NCBI GenBank assembly: GCA_017860295.1
Contig: JAFNAS010000011.1
Span: 62,001 to 126,000 of the forward strand
DNA from: Bacteroidota bacterium
GTDB lineage: Bacteria; Bacteroidota; Bacteroidia; Bacteroidales; Paludibacteraceae
Length of the DNA: 64,000 nucleotides
Direction of reading: 5' to 3'
Shown: positions 34,022-43,595 of the stretch, piece after piece
How positions within the stretch are numbered: the first letter of the stretch is position 1
Layout: each line of letters starts with the position of its first letter
Notes under the pieces: generated by a model
Told to the model about the DNA's origin: nothing
The model's input: the letters and a program-made list of their open reading frames with translations, nothing else
Database searches by the model: none
Position numbers and translations under genes: made by a program

Positions 34022-35653
34022 ATGAGAACAATGAAGGTAATCCTTCTTTCTGTTTTGTCTGTAGTTTTTTGCGCTCAAGCGAGCAAGGGGCAGGACAACT
34101 CAAAACTGACACAGGATGTAGAACAAACCATGCTAAATGCGACTCGCTTCATGGTTGAAAAGGTGAGTACAAATGGAGGTTATGTGTGGTATTATACCCC
34201 CGATTTCAGCCGCCGCTGGGGCGAGTTGGAAGCGACCAAAACCATGATTTGGCTACAAGATCCGGGAACAACCCTTGTGGGACACATGCTACTCGATGCC
34301 TATCGCGCAACCGGCAATGAATACTACTACCAAGCTGCCGCCAAAGCCGCTAACGCCATTATATACGGTCAAAGTCCGGAGGGCGGATGGAACTACCTGA
34401 TCGATTTTGCCGGCGACCGTTCGTTAAAACTGTGGTACAACACAGTTGGCAAAAACGGCTGGAGACTGGAAGAATTTCAACACTACTACGGCAATTGTAC
34501 TTTCGACGATAATGTTACTTCCGAAACCGCGCGTTTTTTGCTACGAATGTATCTTGCCAAACTCGATCCGGTGTATAAACCAGCATTGGACAAAGCCATT
34601 GATTTTATCCTGAAAAGTCAGTACCCCATCGGCGCATGGCCTCAACGCTATCCGCTGATGTACGATTTCAACAAGCAGGGTCATCACGATTATACCACCT
34701 ACTACACCTACAACGACGATGTGATCTGGGAAAATATTCATTTTCTCATCCAATGTTATCTGACACTAGGCGAACAACGTTTCCTCGACCCGATCAGACG
34801 GGCGATGAATTTCTATATCATCTCACAAGACGGCAGTGGCGGATGGGGTCAGCAAATGGATCTGAACCTTCAAACGGCCGGTGCTCGCACCTACGAACCC
34901 AAAGCTCTACTGCCCCGAAACACCGAAGCTATCATCAAACAATTGATGGATTTTTACCGCTACACCGGCGATCGCAAATTCCTCAACCCGATCCCTGCCG
35001 CCCTGAAATGGTTAGAACAAACACGTCTTCCTCAAAATGAGACCGAGAATGGACGTTATTCTCATCCCAAATTTGTAGAGGTAGGAACCAACAAAGCTAT
35101 CTATCCGCATCGTAAAGGTTCCAACGTGGTTTACGGCTATTATTATGTCGACTATAAAGACACGAACCTCCTGAGTCACTACGGCGGTAAATCGTTTGTC
35201 AATATTCAGGAATTGCAGGATGAATATAACAAACTGAGATCCATGACGGTTGATGAGGCAACCAAAGATTCTCCATTATTGGAACGTACCTATACCGAAG
35301 TTGGAACTCCCCCAGCCTACTACGATCTGAGTCACGAGCGTCCGACACGTATACCCGACGAAGGTTTTGTAAAACACATCCTGCAAGCGCTCGACAAAGA
35401 GGGTCGATGGTTGGTAAAACACGGATCGACCAGCCATCCTTACATCGGCGATGGCGTAAAAAAGGAGTTGACGGACGACTACACCAAGACTTTTGTAGGT
35501 GATGAAACCGATACTTCTCCTTACCGTGATCCATCGGATGCTCTTTATATTTCTACCGGTGACTATGTGCGGAATATGCGCATGCTCATTAACTATGTAG
35601 AGGCGCATAAAAACGGATTAACCGAAGAGCAATTGCGGGCTCGTCAACGATAG
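34022..35653 (+). CDS. Secreted pectate lyase-like protein (PL10-related alpha-helical fold)
   Basis: 543 residues with a signal peptide (VILLSVLSVVFCAQASKGQ). The body repeats helical segments with aromatic-rich turns: GGYVWYYTPDFSRRWGE, SPEGGWNYLIDFAGDR, YPIGAWPQRYPLMYDFN and DGSGGWGQQMDLN. GAWPQRYP matches the GGWPQ.YP motif of PL10 pectate lyases, and the paired enzyme at 37326 has the canonical form. It likely cleaves polygalacturonate or a related backbone outside the cell. The family assignment is by motif only; it is longer than PL10 enzymes and could be a hydrolase of another alpha/alpha-barrel family. Confidence 0.65.
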   Translation: MRTMKVILLSVLSVVFCAQASKGQDNSKLTQDVEQTMLNATRFMVEKVSTNGGYVWYYTPDFSRRWGELEATKTMIWLQDPGTTLVGHMLLDAYRATGNEYYYQAAAKAANAIIYGQSPEGGWNYLIDFAGDRSLKLWYNTVGKNGWRLEEFQHYYGNCTFDDNVTSETARFLLRMYLAKLDPVYKPALDKAIDFILKSQYPIGAWPQRYPLMYDFNKQGHHDYTTYYTYNDDVIWENIHFLIQCYLTLGEQRFLDPIRRAMNFYIISQDGSGGWGQQMDLNLQTAGARTYEPKALLPRNTEAIIKQLMDFYRYTGDRKFLNPIPAALKWLEQTRLPQNETENGRYSHPKFVEVGTNKAIYPHRKGSNVVYGYYYVDYKDTNLLSHYGGKSFVNIQELQDEYNKLRSMTVDEATKDSPLLERTYTEVGTPPAYYDLSHERPTRIPDEGFVKHILQALDKEGRWLVKHGSTSHPYIGDGVKKELTDDYTKTFVGDETDTSPYRDPSDALYISTGDYVRNMRMLINYVEAHKNGLTEEQLRARQR

Positions 35654-35673
35654 CAAAGCAAACGCTCCTGCAA

Positions 35674-35704
35674 TTGGCACCTTTCAGAAGATAGCGTAAT
35701 TTTG
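35674..35704 (+). promoter_or_regulatory. Internal promoter of the pectin locus
   Basis: TTG at 35674-35676, 20 bp, then TAATTTTG at 35697-35704, 24 bp before the next start codon. It would allow the glycosidase, lyase and esterase genes to be transcribed apart from susCD. Confidence 0.7.
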
Positions 35705-35727
35705 CAGAAAAATAAGGAATCATTCAA

Positions 35728-37314
35728 ATGGGCAAAAAGTATTTTGTTATAGCATTATTGCTGAGCTGCTGGACTTGTCAGCAAGCAATCGCTCAAAGTG
35801 TAGTTGAGCAGTGGGGTCGGTTCGAAGTAAGATTTAAACATCAACCGAACAAAAATCCGTATCTAGATGACCAACTATCCGCCGAGTTCTCGAATGGGAC
35901 AGGCAAGGTTAAAGTGCCTGGTTTTTACGATGGAAACAACACGTATATCGTACGCTTTATGCCAACCCAAACCGGTATATGGACATACCTTATATCAAGC
36001 AATATTCCCGAATTGAACGGAAAGAAGGGGAAGTTGGTTTGTAAACCGGCAACCGGCAGTAATCACGGCCCGGTGGTGGTGCGCAATCAATATCATTTCT
36101 CGTATGCCGATTCAACGCCCTATTATCCTTTCGGCACCACCGTCTATTCCTATATTCATCAAGATAACGAACATGTAGCAGTGGCTTTGAATACCTTATC
36201 AAAAAGTCCGTTCAACAAGCTACGTTTTTTGGTTTTCCCGCAATGGCAGGACTATACCAAAGTGCAAACACCGTTTTTTCCGTTTGAAAAAAGCAAAGAA
36301 CCATTGCCAAAAAAGGATACCATTCTTTGGGATTATACCCGTTTCGATCCGGCATTTTTCCGAAATCTGGAGAAACACATTGATGAATTGGCCAAGAAAA
36401 GAGTGGAAGCCGACGTGATACTGTTTCATCCATACGATGAAGGGAAATGGGGCTTCGACAAGATGTCGCACAAAACAGACCTGTTTTACCTGAAATATAT
36501 CGTGGCACGCCTCAGTTCGTTCCGAAACGTATGGTGGTCACTCTGCAACGAGTTCGATCATTTCAAACATAAGAGCGATGCAGACTGGGACGACTTGATT
36601 GTGACCGTGGCGAAGGAAGATCCGTACCACCATTTATGCTCCATTCACAACGACAAACGAATGTTCAACAATACCAATCCGGCATTGACGCATGCCTGCG
36701 TGCAGGGAGGAACCTACGTGGACGATTTCGGACGGGCGGTTATACAACGCGATGCCTACAAAAAACCGGTCATTTACGATGAGATTTGTTATGAAGGCGA
36801 TATCGTTTACCGCTGGGGAAATCTTTCGGCCGAAAGGATGGTATATCGTTATTGGCAGGGCGCCATCGCCGGTTGTTATGTAGGCCACGGAGAAACTTTT
36901 GTAGGAAAAGACAGTGTGCTGCATCTGGTTTGGGGACGTGAGTTGCGAGGCAGAAGTCCCGAACGGATTCGTTTTCTTAAAAGTATCATGGAAGAGACCG
37001 GAACACTCGAACAAATCGACCATTTTTGGGGAATGAACAACATGGCAAAATCGGAGCACGGCGATATACTAATCTATCTCGGAACAGACGCTAAAACCGA
37101 ATGGCCGTTCCTGCTTTCGCGCGATTTGAAACTTCCGGAAGGTACCAAATACACCGCCGAAGTGATCGATACCTGGAATATGACCCGGACACCGGTAACC
37201 GGAGTTTTTTCCACAACCAAAGCCGACGCCAAAGGGATATACGATAACAAAAGCCGAACAATCGGGCTACCGGGAAAACCTTATATGGCAATCTTATTAA
37301 AACCGACCAAATAA
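35728..37314 (+). CDS. Secreted glycoside hydrolase-like protein (DUF5060/DUF4038-type)
   Basis: 528 residues with a signal peptide ending QQAIAQ. An N-terminal beta domain (WGRFEVRFKHQPNKNPY to about residue 115, DUF5060-like) precedes a TIM-barrel part starting TPYYPFGTTVYSYIH. The likely acid/base Glu is in VWWSLCNEFDH (about residue 275) and the likely nucleophile in KPVIYDEICYEG (about residue 350), as in clan A glycosidases. A small C-terminal beta domain follows. Related proteins occur in pectin loci, some acting on side chains of rhamnogalacturonan; the substrate here cannot be fixed. It has its own promoter and is 11 bp before the PL10 gene. Confidence 0.75.
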   Translation: MGKKYFVIALLLSCWTCQQAIAQSVVEQWGRFEVRFKHQPNKNPYLDDQLSAEFSNGTGKVKVPGFYDGNNTYIVRFMPTQTGIWTYLISSNIPELNGKKGKLVCKPATGSNHGPVVVRNQYHFSYADSTPYYPFGTTVYSYIHQDNEHVAVALNTLSKSPFNKLRFLVFPQWQDYTKVQTPFFPFEKSKEPLPKKDTILWDYTRFDPAFFRNLEKHIDELAKKRVEADVILFHPYDEGKWGFDKMSHKTDLFYLKYIVARLSSFRNVWWSLCNEFDHFKHKSDADWDDLIVTVAKEDPYHHLCSIHNDKRMFNNTNPALTHACVQGGTYVDDFGRAVIQRDAYKKPVIYDEICYEGDIVYRWGNLSAERMVYRYWQGAIAGCYVGHGETFVGKDSVLHLVWGRELRGRSPERIRFLKSIMEETGTLEQIDHFWGMNNMAKSEHGDILIYLGTDAKTEWPFLLSRDLKLPEGTKYTAEVIDTWNMTRTPVTGVFSTTKADAKGIYDNKSRTIGLPGKPYMAILLKPTK

Positions 37315-37325
37315 AATACAAACAA

Positions 37326-38468
37326 ATGAGAAACATCTATTTAATTACAATATTATTGCTTTTCTCATCAACTTTGGGATTTGCTCAAAATAAGCCACAA
37401 GTTAAACCCGGAGACTATCTTAAAATGAGATGGGAGACGGTGGCAACCCGAATGCCGGTACAATGGTATGGCACGGATGAAGCAAAACAGGTGGCTGAAA
37501 ATGTGTTAATCAGCCAGAAAGAGATTGGAGGCTGGGCAAAAAATGAACCCTATCATCATCCGTTTTCCGACTCTTTGAGAACTCACTATCTCCGAACTAA
37601 AACCGAAAAAGGAGGAACGTTTGACAATGGCTCGACCATCTCTGAATTGCGATTTCTGGCTAAAGTATATTCTCATTTGAAAGATGAACGATACAAGCAG
37701 GCATTCGAAAAAGGGGTGAATTATATCTTCATGGCACAATATGAAAATGGAGGATGGCCTCAGTATTTTCCAGTGAAAGATGCTCGGGATGAGATACTCC
37801 TGGATAAAACCGAACCGTACTCAATGCATATTACCTTCAACGACAATGCCATGGTAAATGTCATGACGCTCCTTAAAGATCTGTTTTCTGACAATAAGGA
37901 ATTTGCATCTTTGAACATAGAGAAAGAGACAAAAGAGAAAGCAAGAAAGGCATTCGAAAAAGGGGTTGAATGTATCCTCAAAACACAGATTCAGGTTAAC
38001 CATCACCCTACCGTCTGGTGTGCCCAACACAACGAAAAAACACTTGCCCCGGCTAATGCACGTGCTTACGAACTGGCATCATTCAGCGGAGCCGAATCGG
38101 TGGGCATCGCCTTGTTATTGATGGATATCGACCATCCGTCAAAGGCCATTATTTCGGCTGTAACGGGTGCAGAGAAATGGTTTGAAGCACATGAATTAAA
38201 AGGAATAAAAATCGGAAGCGAAACCGACCAAAATGGTCAAAGAAACCGGGTTGTCATTGAAGATAAAAATGCATCGCCTATTTGGGCCCGATTTTACGAT
38301 CTGACGACAGAGAAACCATTCTTTTGCAGTCGTGATGGGATCAAAAAGAATACATTGGCTGAAATAAGTTCCGAACGTCGAAACGGTTATAGCTGGTACA
38401 CAGATGCTCCGGAGAAAGTGTTAGCCAGATTTCCCAAATGGCAAAAGAAAAATCATCTTTCAAAATAA
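37326..38468 (+). CDS. Pectate lyase, PL10 family
   Basis: 380 residues with a signal peptide (LITILLLFSSTLGFAQ). PL10 landmarks are present: QKEIGGWAKNEPYHHPF near residue 60, TFDNGSTISELRFLAKVY (the Asp/Asn Ca-binding stretch) near residue 95, and MAQYENGGWPQYFPV near residue 135, followed by ITFNDNAMVNVM. The C-terminal NRVVIEDKNASPIWARFYDL carries the conserved Arg region. It cleaves alpha-1,4-galacturonan by beta-elimination outside the cytoplasm. It lies between the glycosidase and the CE8-like gene, with an 8-bp gap to the latter. Confidence 0.88.
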   Translation: MRNIYLITILLLFSSTLGFAQNKPQVKPGDYLKMRWETVATRMPVQWYGTDEAKQVAENVLISQKEIGGWAKNEPYHHPFSDSLRTHYLRTKTEKGGTFDNGSTISELRFLAKVYSHLKDERYKQAFEKGVNYIFMAQYENGGWPQYFPVKDARDEILLDKTEPYSMHITFNDNAMVNVMTLLKDLFSDNKEFASLNIEKETKEKARKAFEKGVECILKTQIQVNHHPTVWCAQHNEKTLAPANARAYELASFSGAESVGIALLLMDIDHPSKAIISAVTGAEKWFEAHELKGIKIGSETDQNGQRNRVVIEDKNASPIWARFYDLTTEKPFFCSRDGIKKNTLAEISSERRNGYSWYTDAPEKVLARFPKWQKKNHLSK

Positions 38469-38476
38469 CACAAACC

Positions 38477-39505
38477 ATGACAAGAATACTTGCCTGTTTT
38501 ATAATGAGCGGCATCATCGTACTATTTAGTTCTTTGCACGCACAACGTTATCAAGCTGTTGTTTCGCCGGGAGCAAGCATTCAGTCGGCCATTGAAGCGG
38601 CTCCTGAAAAACCCGACAAACCGTATGTCATTCTGGTAAAAAACGGCATTTACAAGGAGAAGGTGATCATCAACAAACCAAATATTGTGCTCGTTGGAGA
38701 AAATCGGGACAGCACCCGGATAATATTCGCAGAACTTTCGAGTAAACGCACAATAAAGGAATACAAAGGCAAACCGGTTGGCAATGGCGTAATTGTTTTG
38801 CAAGATGGAGCGGACGACTGTATTATCAGTGGCATGACCGTTTATAACAATTACGGTAGTACGGTTGAACCAACCACCGCTCACCAGATGGCAATATTTG
38901 GCACAGCAACGCGAACAATCATCATTAATTGCAACGTGTGGGCCGATGGCAACGACGCTTTGTCGCTCTGGGCAAAAGAGGATGGAATGTATTACCATGC
39001 GGATCTCAACCTGCGCTGTCCGGGAGTGGATTTTTTGTGCCCGAGAGGTTGGTGCTATGCCACCCGTTGCACCTTTTATGGCGATGGGCGGGCGTTGATC
39101 TGGCATGATGGGCGCGGCAACTATGATAAAAAGCTGGTCATAACCGATTCTCATTTCGACTCGAAACGTCCCGTCACACTGGGCCGCTACCACCACGACT
39201 CACAGTTTTTTCTGATAAATTGTACGATGACCGACAAAATCATCGATCATCCGATTGGGTACGCTTATACCGATCAGGTGCTCGATCCATGCCCGTGGGG
39301 ACAACGGGTTTATATGTACAATGTGGAACGCGATGGCGGTAATTTCGAATGGATGAAAAACAATCTGGAAAAAGCAAAAGGCTCGCCCAAACCGGAACAA
39401 ATCAATGCATTCTGGACATTTGGAGGAAAATGGGATCCAGAAGCGAAAATAAAATTGCTTGGAGATATTCTTGCCTATCATTCTCAGGGGAAATTTGTCA
39501 AATAA
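38477..39505 (+). CDS. Divergent pectinesterase-like protein (CE8 related)
   Basis: 342 residues; the ATG at 38477 starts a signal peptide (MTRILACFIMSGIIVLFSS), and the longer frame back into the lyase gene is rejected. Right-handed beta-helix pattern: ASIQSAIEAAPEKPDKPYVI, IYKEKVIINKPNIVLVGEN. Against a standard CE8 enzyme, the QDT motif is GNDALSLW, the DFIFG motif is GVDFLCPRG, and LGRPW is TLGRYHHD. So the catalytic Asp pair and Arg remain while their surroundings changed. A shifted substrate, such as a differently substituted galacturonan, is possible. A canonical CE8 is encoded at 46753. Confidence 0.75.
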   Translation: MTRILACFIMSGIIVLFSSLHAQRYQAVVSPGASIQSAIEAAPEKPDKPYVILVKNGIYKEKVIINKPNIVLVGENRDSTRIIFAELSSKRTIKEYKGKPVGNGVIVLQDGADDCIISGMTVYNNYGSTVEPTTAHQMAIFGTATRTIIINCNVWADGNDALSLWAKEDGMYYHADLNLRCPGVDFLCPRGWCYATRCTFYGDGRALIWHDGRGNYDKKLVITDSHFDSKRPVTLGRYHHDSQFFLINCTMTDKIIDHPIGYAYTDQVLDPCPWGQRVYMYNVERDGGNFEWMKNNLEKAKGSPKPEQINAFWTFGGKWDPEAKIKLLGDILAYHSQGKFVK

Positions 39506-39952
39506 AATCAACTGACATATTATTAGATAGAAAATAAGAGCCATTTCTTCCACGGATCTTTATCTAAAATTTGATAAAAGAGAGAAGAGAATCTCGATAT
39601 TTTATAGGTTGCTAAATCAGAACCTAAATAGAACCGGAACAGTATATTTTTCCCGAACGAATGGCAGCCGAAATCTCCGGCGTAACGGAACCAACAAAGT
39701 TCGTACTGCCTTCATAAAACCTTTAATATCGGAGCCAAAACTAGCTGTTTTGGTTGACAGTCTTTATCTTCGTAACGACAAAAGTTCATTTCCAACGACT
39801 TGAAATATTATGACCTGAAAGAACTCTTTGAAAAGGTCGGAAAAGGAAGAATTCAGTTTGTGGATTAGAATCCATGCTAACTTTTCCTGTTTCCCAACCA
39901 AAGAAAACGAGTTTTATTATCAAAACAATTTCTGTGTATGCATTTTAAGCCG
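39506..39952. other. Intergenic region, possible gene remnant
   Basis: About 450 bp without a supported gene. Two short pieces in different frames, LAVLVDSLYLRNDKSSFP (to 39803) and NDLKYYDLKELFEKVGKG (39794 to 39868), overlap and could be the end of a decayed gene with a frameshift. I recognise no family and the evidence is weak. Confidence 0.25.
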
Positions 39953-39960
39953 TAATTTTG
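39953..39960 (+). promoter_or_regulatory. -7 box of the GH25 lysozyme gene
   Basis: TAATTTTG fits TAnnTTTG, 29 bp before the ATG. Confidence 0.5.
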
Positions 39961-39989
39961 TACCACATTTGAAGAAAGATTGAGAAAGT

Positions 39990-40733
39990 ATGTATAGAAT
40001 TGGAATCATAGCGATAGCTCTGCTATTTGTAGGAGCATTTGGTCTTAATGGAAAACATTCGAAAAAAGGAAGACATGTAAAGGTTTATCACCGGACTGCC
40101 GGAGTTGATATTTCAAGATATACAACTAATGATCAGATTGTTGGGATCGATGTATCGATGCATACCGGTATTATTAATTGGGATATTATCAAACGTCAGG
40201 GTGTCGATTTTGCATATATAAAATCTACCGAAGGAGCCGATTATCTCGATCCTCGTTACTTATATAACCTGAGAGAGGCAAAAAGTGCAGGATTGCCGGT
40301 AGGAGCTTACCATTTCTTCCGTTTTCACCGAACCGGAAAAGAGCAGGCCGCCAATTTTCTGTCTCAGGTCGATGTCAGATCTTTGGATCTGCCTCCTGTG
40401 GTCGATGTGGAAGAGTGGGGTCAGTACAATTTTTCTAAAAATGCAGGCTACGTTTCGGCCGAGGTACAATCTTTCATCAACAATATTGAGAACAAGACTA
40501 ACCGGAGAGTAGTAATTTATGCTGATAAGAACTCGTTCAAAAAATACATCGAGGGAAAATTCAGAAACAATCCGATCTGGATCTGCTCCATCGGTAAAGC
40601 ACCACAAATAAGCCAGAAATGGACACTCTGGCAAAAATCTCAACGGGGAAAGTGTTCGGGGGCTTCCGGGATAGTAGACATTAACCTTTTCAACGGGGAT
40701 AACAGAGACTGGAAAGAATTTTTGCAAAACTAA
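39990..40733 (+). CDS. GH25-family lysozyme (muramidase)
   Basis: 247 residues with an N-terminal hydrophobic signal (MYRIGIIAIALLFVGAFGLN). The GH25 barrel starts VGIDVSMHTGIINWDIIKRQ near residue 50, with the conserved Asp in GIDVS. The catalytic DxE is in PPVVDVEEWG near residue 135. Other family landmarks are FAYIKSTEGADYLDPR, GAYHFFRF and WTLWQKS with a final IVDINLFNG. It hydrolyses the MurNAc-GlcNAc bond of peptidoglycan and is probably periplasmic or secreted. Single-gene unit with its own -7 box and a terminator. Confidence 0.93.
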   Translation: MYRIGIIAIALLFVGAFGLNGKHSKKGRHVKVYHRTAGVDISRYTTNDQIVGIDVSMHTGIINWDIIKRQGVDFAYIKSTEGADYLDPRYLYNLREAKSAGLPVGAYHFFRFHRTGKEQAANFLSQVDVRSLDLPPVVDVEEWGQYNFSKNAGYVSAEVQSFINNIENKTNRRVVIYADKNSFKKYIEGKFRNNPIWICSIGKAPQISQKWTLWQKSQRGKCSGASGIVDINLFNGDNRDWKEFLQN

Positions 40734-40756
40734 TTATCGGATATCCAACAATACAC

Positions 40757-40804
40757 AAACCGGTTCATCGTAGCATAATAGGCTACTGATGAGCCGGTTT
40801 TCTT
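40757..40804. terminator. Bidirectional terminator between the lysozyme and PNPOx-like genes
   Basis: AAACCGGTTCATC and GTAGC pair with GCTAC and TGATGAGCCGGTTT around ATAATA. A T-rich tail follows on the plus strand. It serves the plus-strand lysozyme gene and probably also the convergent gene ending at 40820. Confidence 0.75.
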
Positions 40805-40819
40805 TATGCGCCCTCGTTC

Positions 40820-41350
40820 TCAGAATTCTACACTTGGAGCCTTCAGTGTTTCAGGATCACTGTTTACTCCTCGGGGGTAATTGATCACCTCCAATTTTTT
40901 CGGCACTATCTTTATCAATACAAATATCTCTTTCCATCTTGGAATTCCATCCCAATAATCACGTTTTTTACTCAAAAGCAACGCTTTGTCGTCAATAATC
41001 TCGGCTTTCCCGATAACTGCAACATAACCATCTGCTTTGGTATGGTCTGAAAAATAGACACAAACTTTCGGGTTGTGTCTTATTTCAGTCACCTTCATAC
41101 TGTTTCGAGCGGTAGCAAACCAAATCACAAAATCGGGAGTAAACGGAAAATGACTCATGGTGCGCACATGAGGCAACCCAGTAGAGTCTGTAGTAATCAG
41201 CGCACAATGATCAGTTTCGTTAATTATTTCACGGGCTGCATTCAAAACCGAATCCCGACAAAAAGAGGTTTGCCCAGTGGCCTTTACGGAGAAAAAGAAG
41301 GTGAAATTGAGAATCGCACCGAGTAGAAAGAGGAACAATTTGTTTTTCAT
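40820..41350 (-). CDS. Secreted pyridoxamine 5'-phosphate oxidase-like (FMN-binding split barrel) protein
   Basis: 176 residues. An N-terminal hydrophobic signal (FLFLLGAILNFTFFFSVKA) is unusual for this fold and points to export. The split barrel follows: CALITTDSTGLPHVRTMSHF (about residues 48-67), DFVIWFATARNSMKVTEIRH and PKVCVYFSDHTKADGYVAV. The pattern is that of general-stress FMN-binding proteins. The reaction is unknown; flavin or F420/heme-related binding is possible. It stands alone, convergent with the lysozyme gene. Confidence 0.75.
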   Translation of the reverse strand: MKNKLFLFLLGAILNFTFFFSVKATGQTSFCRDSVLNAAREIINETDHCALITTDSTGLPHVRTMSHFPFTPDFVIWFATARNSMKVTEIRHNPKVCVYFSDHTKADGYVAVIGKAEIIDDKALLLSKKRDYWDGIPRWKEIFVLIKIVPKKLEVINYPRGVNSDPETLKAPSVEF

Positions 41351-41601
41351 AATGAGGAAAATTAAAGAAGAAAATCAGACGCAAATAGTCTCTTGCCAGA
41401 TACACTTGCTTATAAGACCCCCGAGATGAAAACAACCCTAAAGAATTCATTCTGCTCTTTAGTCTCTCCCAGCCGGTTGTTAAATCCCCTCAAAAATTCC
41501 TTATTTTTTGCCACATTGATTCGGTTAGGCACATTCCTGTTGTAAATTCGTAATCGTGAAGCTATGATTCACTTAACAACAACCCTCTAATTTACTGATT
41601 T

Positions 41602-42279
41602 ATGAAACGTAATATCCTTTTTATATCGCTATGGATCACAGCCACTATGCTGGCTACCGCTCAGTTCAAACTACCTTCGCTGCCTTACCATTACGGTGCC
41701 CTCGAACCCTATATCGACAGTACGACGATGTACATCCATCTCAACAACCATCATGCGGCTTATGTCACCAACCTGAACAAAGCTTTGGAGAAATATCCCG
41801 ACCTGCAAAAGAAGAGCCTGGAAGAGCTGCTGACAGGTTTGGACAAGCTTCCTGCCGAGATACAGACGGCAGTCCGCAACAACGGCGGCGGACACTATAA
41901 CCATTCGCTCTTCTGGACAGTGATGGCTCCCGCCGGCACGACCACCATCTCACCGGCATTGGAAAAGCTGCTGATTGCCAACTTCGGCAGTGTCGACGCA
42001 TTCAAAGCCGACTTTGAGAAAGCGGCTCTCGGACGGTTCGGTTCGGGATGGGTATGGCTGGTCAAAGAGAAAGACGGCAAACTCAAAATCGTCAGCACAG
42101 CCAATCAGGACAATACACTCATGCCGGGAAGCGCCGTAAGCGGCAAACCGATACTGGCTCTCGACGTATGGGAACATGCCTACTACCTCAAATATCAGTC
42201 GAAGCGGGCTGCCTATGCCAAAGCCTTCTGGAGCGTAGTCAACTGGAAAGAAGTGGAAAAACGCATCAACGAAAAGTAG
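41602..42279 (+). CDS. Superoxide dismutase (Fe/Mn family) with a signal peptide
   Basis: 225 residues. A signal peptide, [17 protein letters not shown], precedes a complete Fe/Mn [29 protein letters not shown] (first metal His), [11 protein letters not shown] (second), and [14 protein letters not shown] (Asp and His ligands). GSGWVWLV and the C-terminal [13 protein letters not shown] are also family landmarks. It converts superoxide to oxygen and peroxide. The export signal, rare for this family in anaerobes that normally keep a cytoplasmic SOD, places it in the periplasm or outside. Metal preference cannot be decided. It is followed by a strong terminator. Confidence 0.92.
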   Translation: MKRNILFISLWITATMLATAQFKLPSLPYHYGALEPYIDSTTMYIHLNNHHAAYVTNLNKALEKYPDLQKKSLEELLTGLDKLPAEIQTAVRNNGGGHYNHSLFWTVMAPAGTTTISPALEKLLIANFGSVDAFKADFEKAALGRFGSGWVWLVKEKDGKLKIVSTANQDNTLMPGSAVSGKPILALDVWEHAYYLKYQSKRAAYAKAFWSVVNWKEVEKRINEK

Positions 42280-42309
42280 TCCGGCATCGTAATACCACAC
42301 CAAACAAAT

Positions 42310-42341
42310 AAAGCGACAATCAATGACAGTCGCTTTTTTTG
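42310..42341 (+). terminator. Rho-independent terminator after the SOD gene
   Basis: AAAGCGAC pairs with GTCGCTTT around an 11-base loop and is followed by a T run. Confidence 0.8.
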
Positions 42342-42486
42342 TTATGACTATTTCTTTCCTCCCATCTATCTCCAATGTAAACAGGTAGATATATCATAGA
42401 TACAATATAGTTATCTCATAGATATTATATACTATTTTATGCTATATAACATCTATATGATAAAGATAAAATATGCTTATCGTAAA

Positions 42487-42494
42487 TACCTTTG
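42487..42494 (+). promoter_or_regulatory. -7 box of the 42548 gene
   Basis: TACCTTTG, 53 bp before the ATG, in a strongly AT-rich leader with repeated ATAGATAT-like sequence. Confidence 0.5.
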
Positions 42495-42547
42495 TACAAC
42501 GAAAGAAGGGCTGAAGAAGATACCATTGATAGTAACAAATAAGCATT

Positions 42548-43357
42548 ATGGCAATCGTGAAAAAAGGCACCGTCCTGATTACCGGAACCATTCAGAACAT
42601 CAGTTTCTACACCATGCAAGGGCACGACAAGGTAATTGTGCGTACCAAAGGCGGCCCCACTAAAAGCCAAATCGAGAAATCGGCAAGCTTTGCCAAGCTA
42701 CGGCAAAACAACAACGAGTGGAAAGGATGTACGCTAATGGCCAGCGCCATACGTAATGCCATGGGCGAGGTGAAGGATCTGGCCGACTTCCCGGTGATCG
42801 GCACCCTCAACGGATTGGCAAAGAAAATACAGGCGGTCGATACGGAACACGAGCAGGGGCAACGGAGCCTCTGTCTGTCGCGCTGCAAGGAGCTAATCGG
42901 TGGACTGAATGTGAGTCGCAAGCAGGTGTTCGAAAGCGTGCTGCCGGTACCTATCGACTACACCATCGACCGGGAGAAGGAGCAGGCCATCGTAACAATT
43001 CCGGCTATCGACACCGCCCTGTTTTTGCACAACTCGCTGTCGTTACCCTGGTTCAGAATAGTAATGGTTTTGGGAGCCGTATCCGATCTGGTGGCACTCG
43101 AAGAGAAAAAAGGATATCGGGAAACCGACTGGCATGCTGCCGGACGCCGCGCTTCGGTTACTACCGACTGGTTCCCAACCAGCGGAATCATTGCCGCACA
43201 AAGTCACACACTGAATCTTGATGCCGGAGCCGTCCCCATGACCGACAGCGTGACCCTGATCGTAAGCATCGGTATCGAATTCGGAAAAACAGGGACAGAC
43301 GAAAAACCGACCGGCGTAAAATATGCCGGTTGCGGCAAGATTGCAAAAACAAGTTGA
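42548..43357 (+). CDS. Conserved hypothetical Bacteroidota protein
   Basis: 269 residues, no signal peptide, predicted soluble; not recognised beyond a resemblance to orphan Bacteroidota proteins. The N-terminus (KKGTVLITGTIQNISFYTMQ, DKVIVRTKGGPTKSQIEKSA) suggests beta strands. The middle is helical with two Cys (LCLSRCKELIGG). The C-terminus is again beta-rich (VTLIVSIGIEFGKTG, VKYAGCGKIAKTS). It stands alone with its own -7 box. The gene at 53718 shares this lone, soluble, beta-rich character but no visible sequence similarity. Confidence 0.75.
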   Translation: MAIVKKGTVLITGTIQNISFYTMQGHDKVIVRTKGGPTKSQIEKSASFAKLRQNNNEWKGCTLMASAIRNAMGEVKDLADFPVIGTLNGLAKKIQAVDTEHEQGQRSLCLSRCKELIGGLNVSRKQVFESVLPVPIDYTIDREKEQAIVTIPAIDTALFLHNSLSLPWFRIVMVLGAVSDLVALEEKKGYRETDWHAAGRRASVTTDWFPTSGIIAAQSHTLNLDAGAVPMTDSVTLIVSIGIEFGKTGTDEKPTGVKYAGCGKIAKTS

Positions 43358-43390
43358 GACCTGTCCACTTGAATCTCGATCGAAAAACGA

Positions 43391-43413
43391 ATCGGCACGA
43401 GAGTCGTGCCGAT
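43391..43413. other. Perfect 10-bp-stem hairpin
   Basis: ATCGGCACGA and TCGTGCCGAT flank GAG. No T run follows, so a simple terminator is doubtful; it lies 34 bp after the 42548 gene. Confidence 0.6.
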
Positions 43414-43595
43414 CAAACCCTTGGGTACCAATTGCAATACCCTACTCCACAACACCACAGCTACAGGTAGTTATTCCGATAATAACTTCACACAACAATG
43501 CCCTTCAAATTGTAAAAAAAAGATGATTAGAAGGTGCTTGCGTGAAACTTCGCTAAAATAGACTTGATAGTTCGTTCCCGACCAAAGAATGGCGT

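Noticed and set aside
39609-39803. 64-residue gene
   Set aside because: No promoter, signal or family. At best it is part of a decayed gene.
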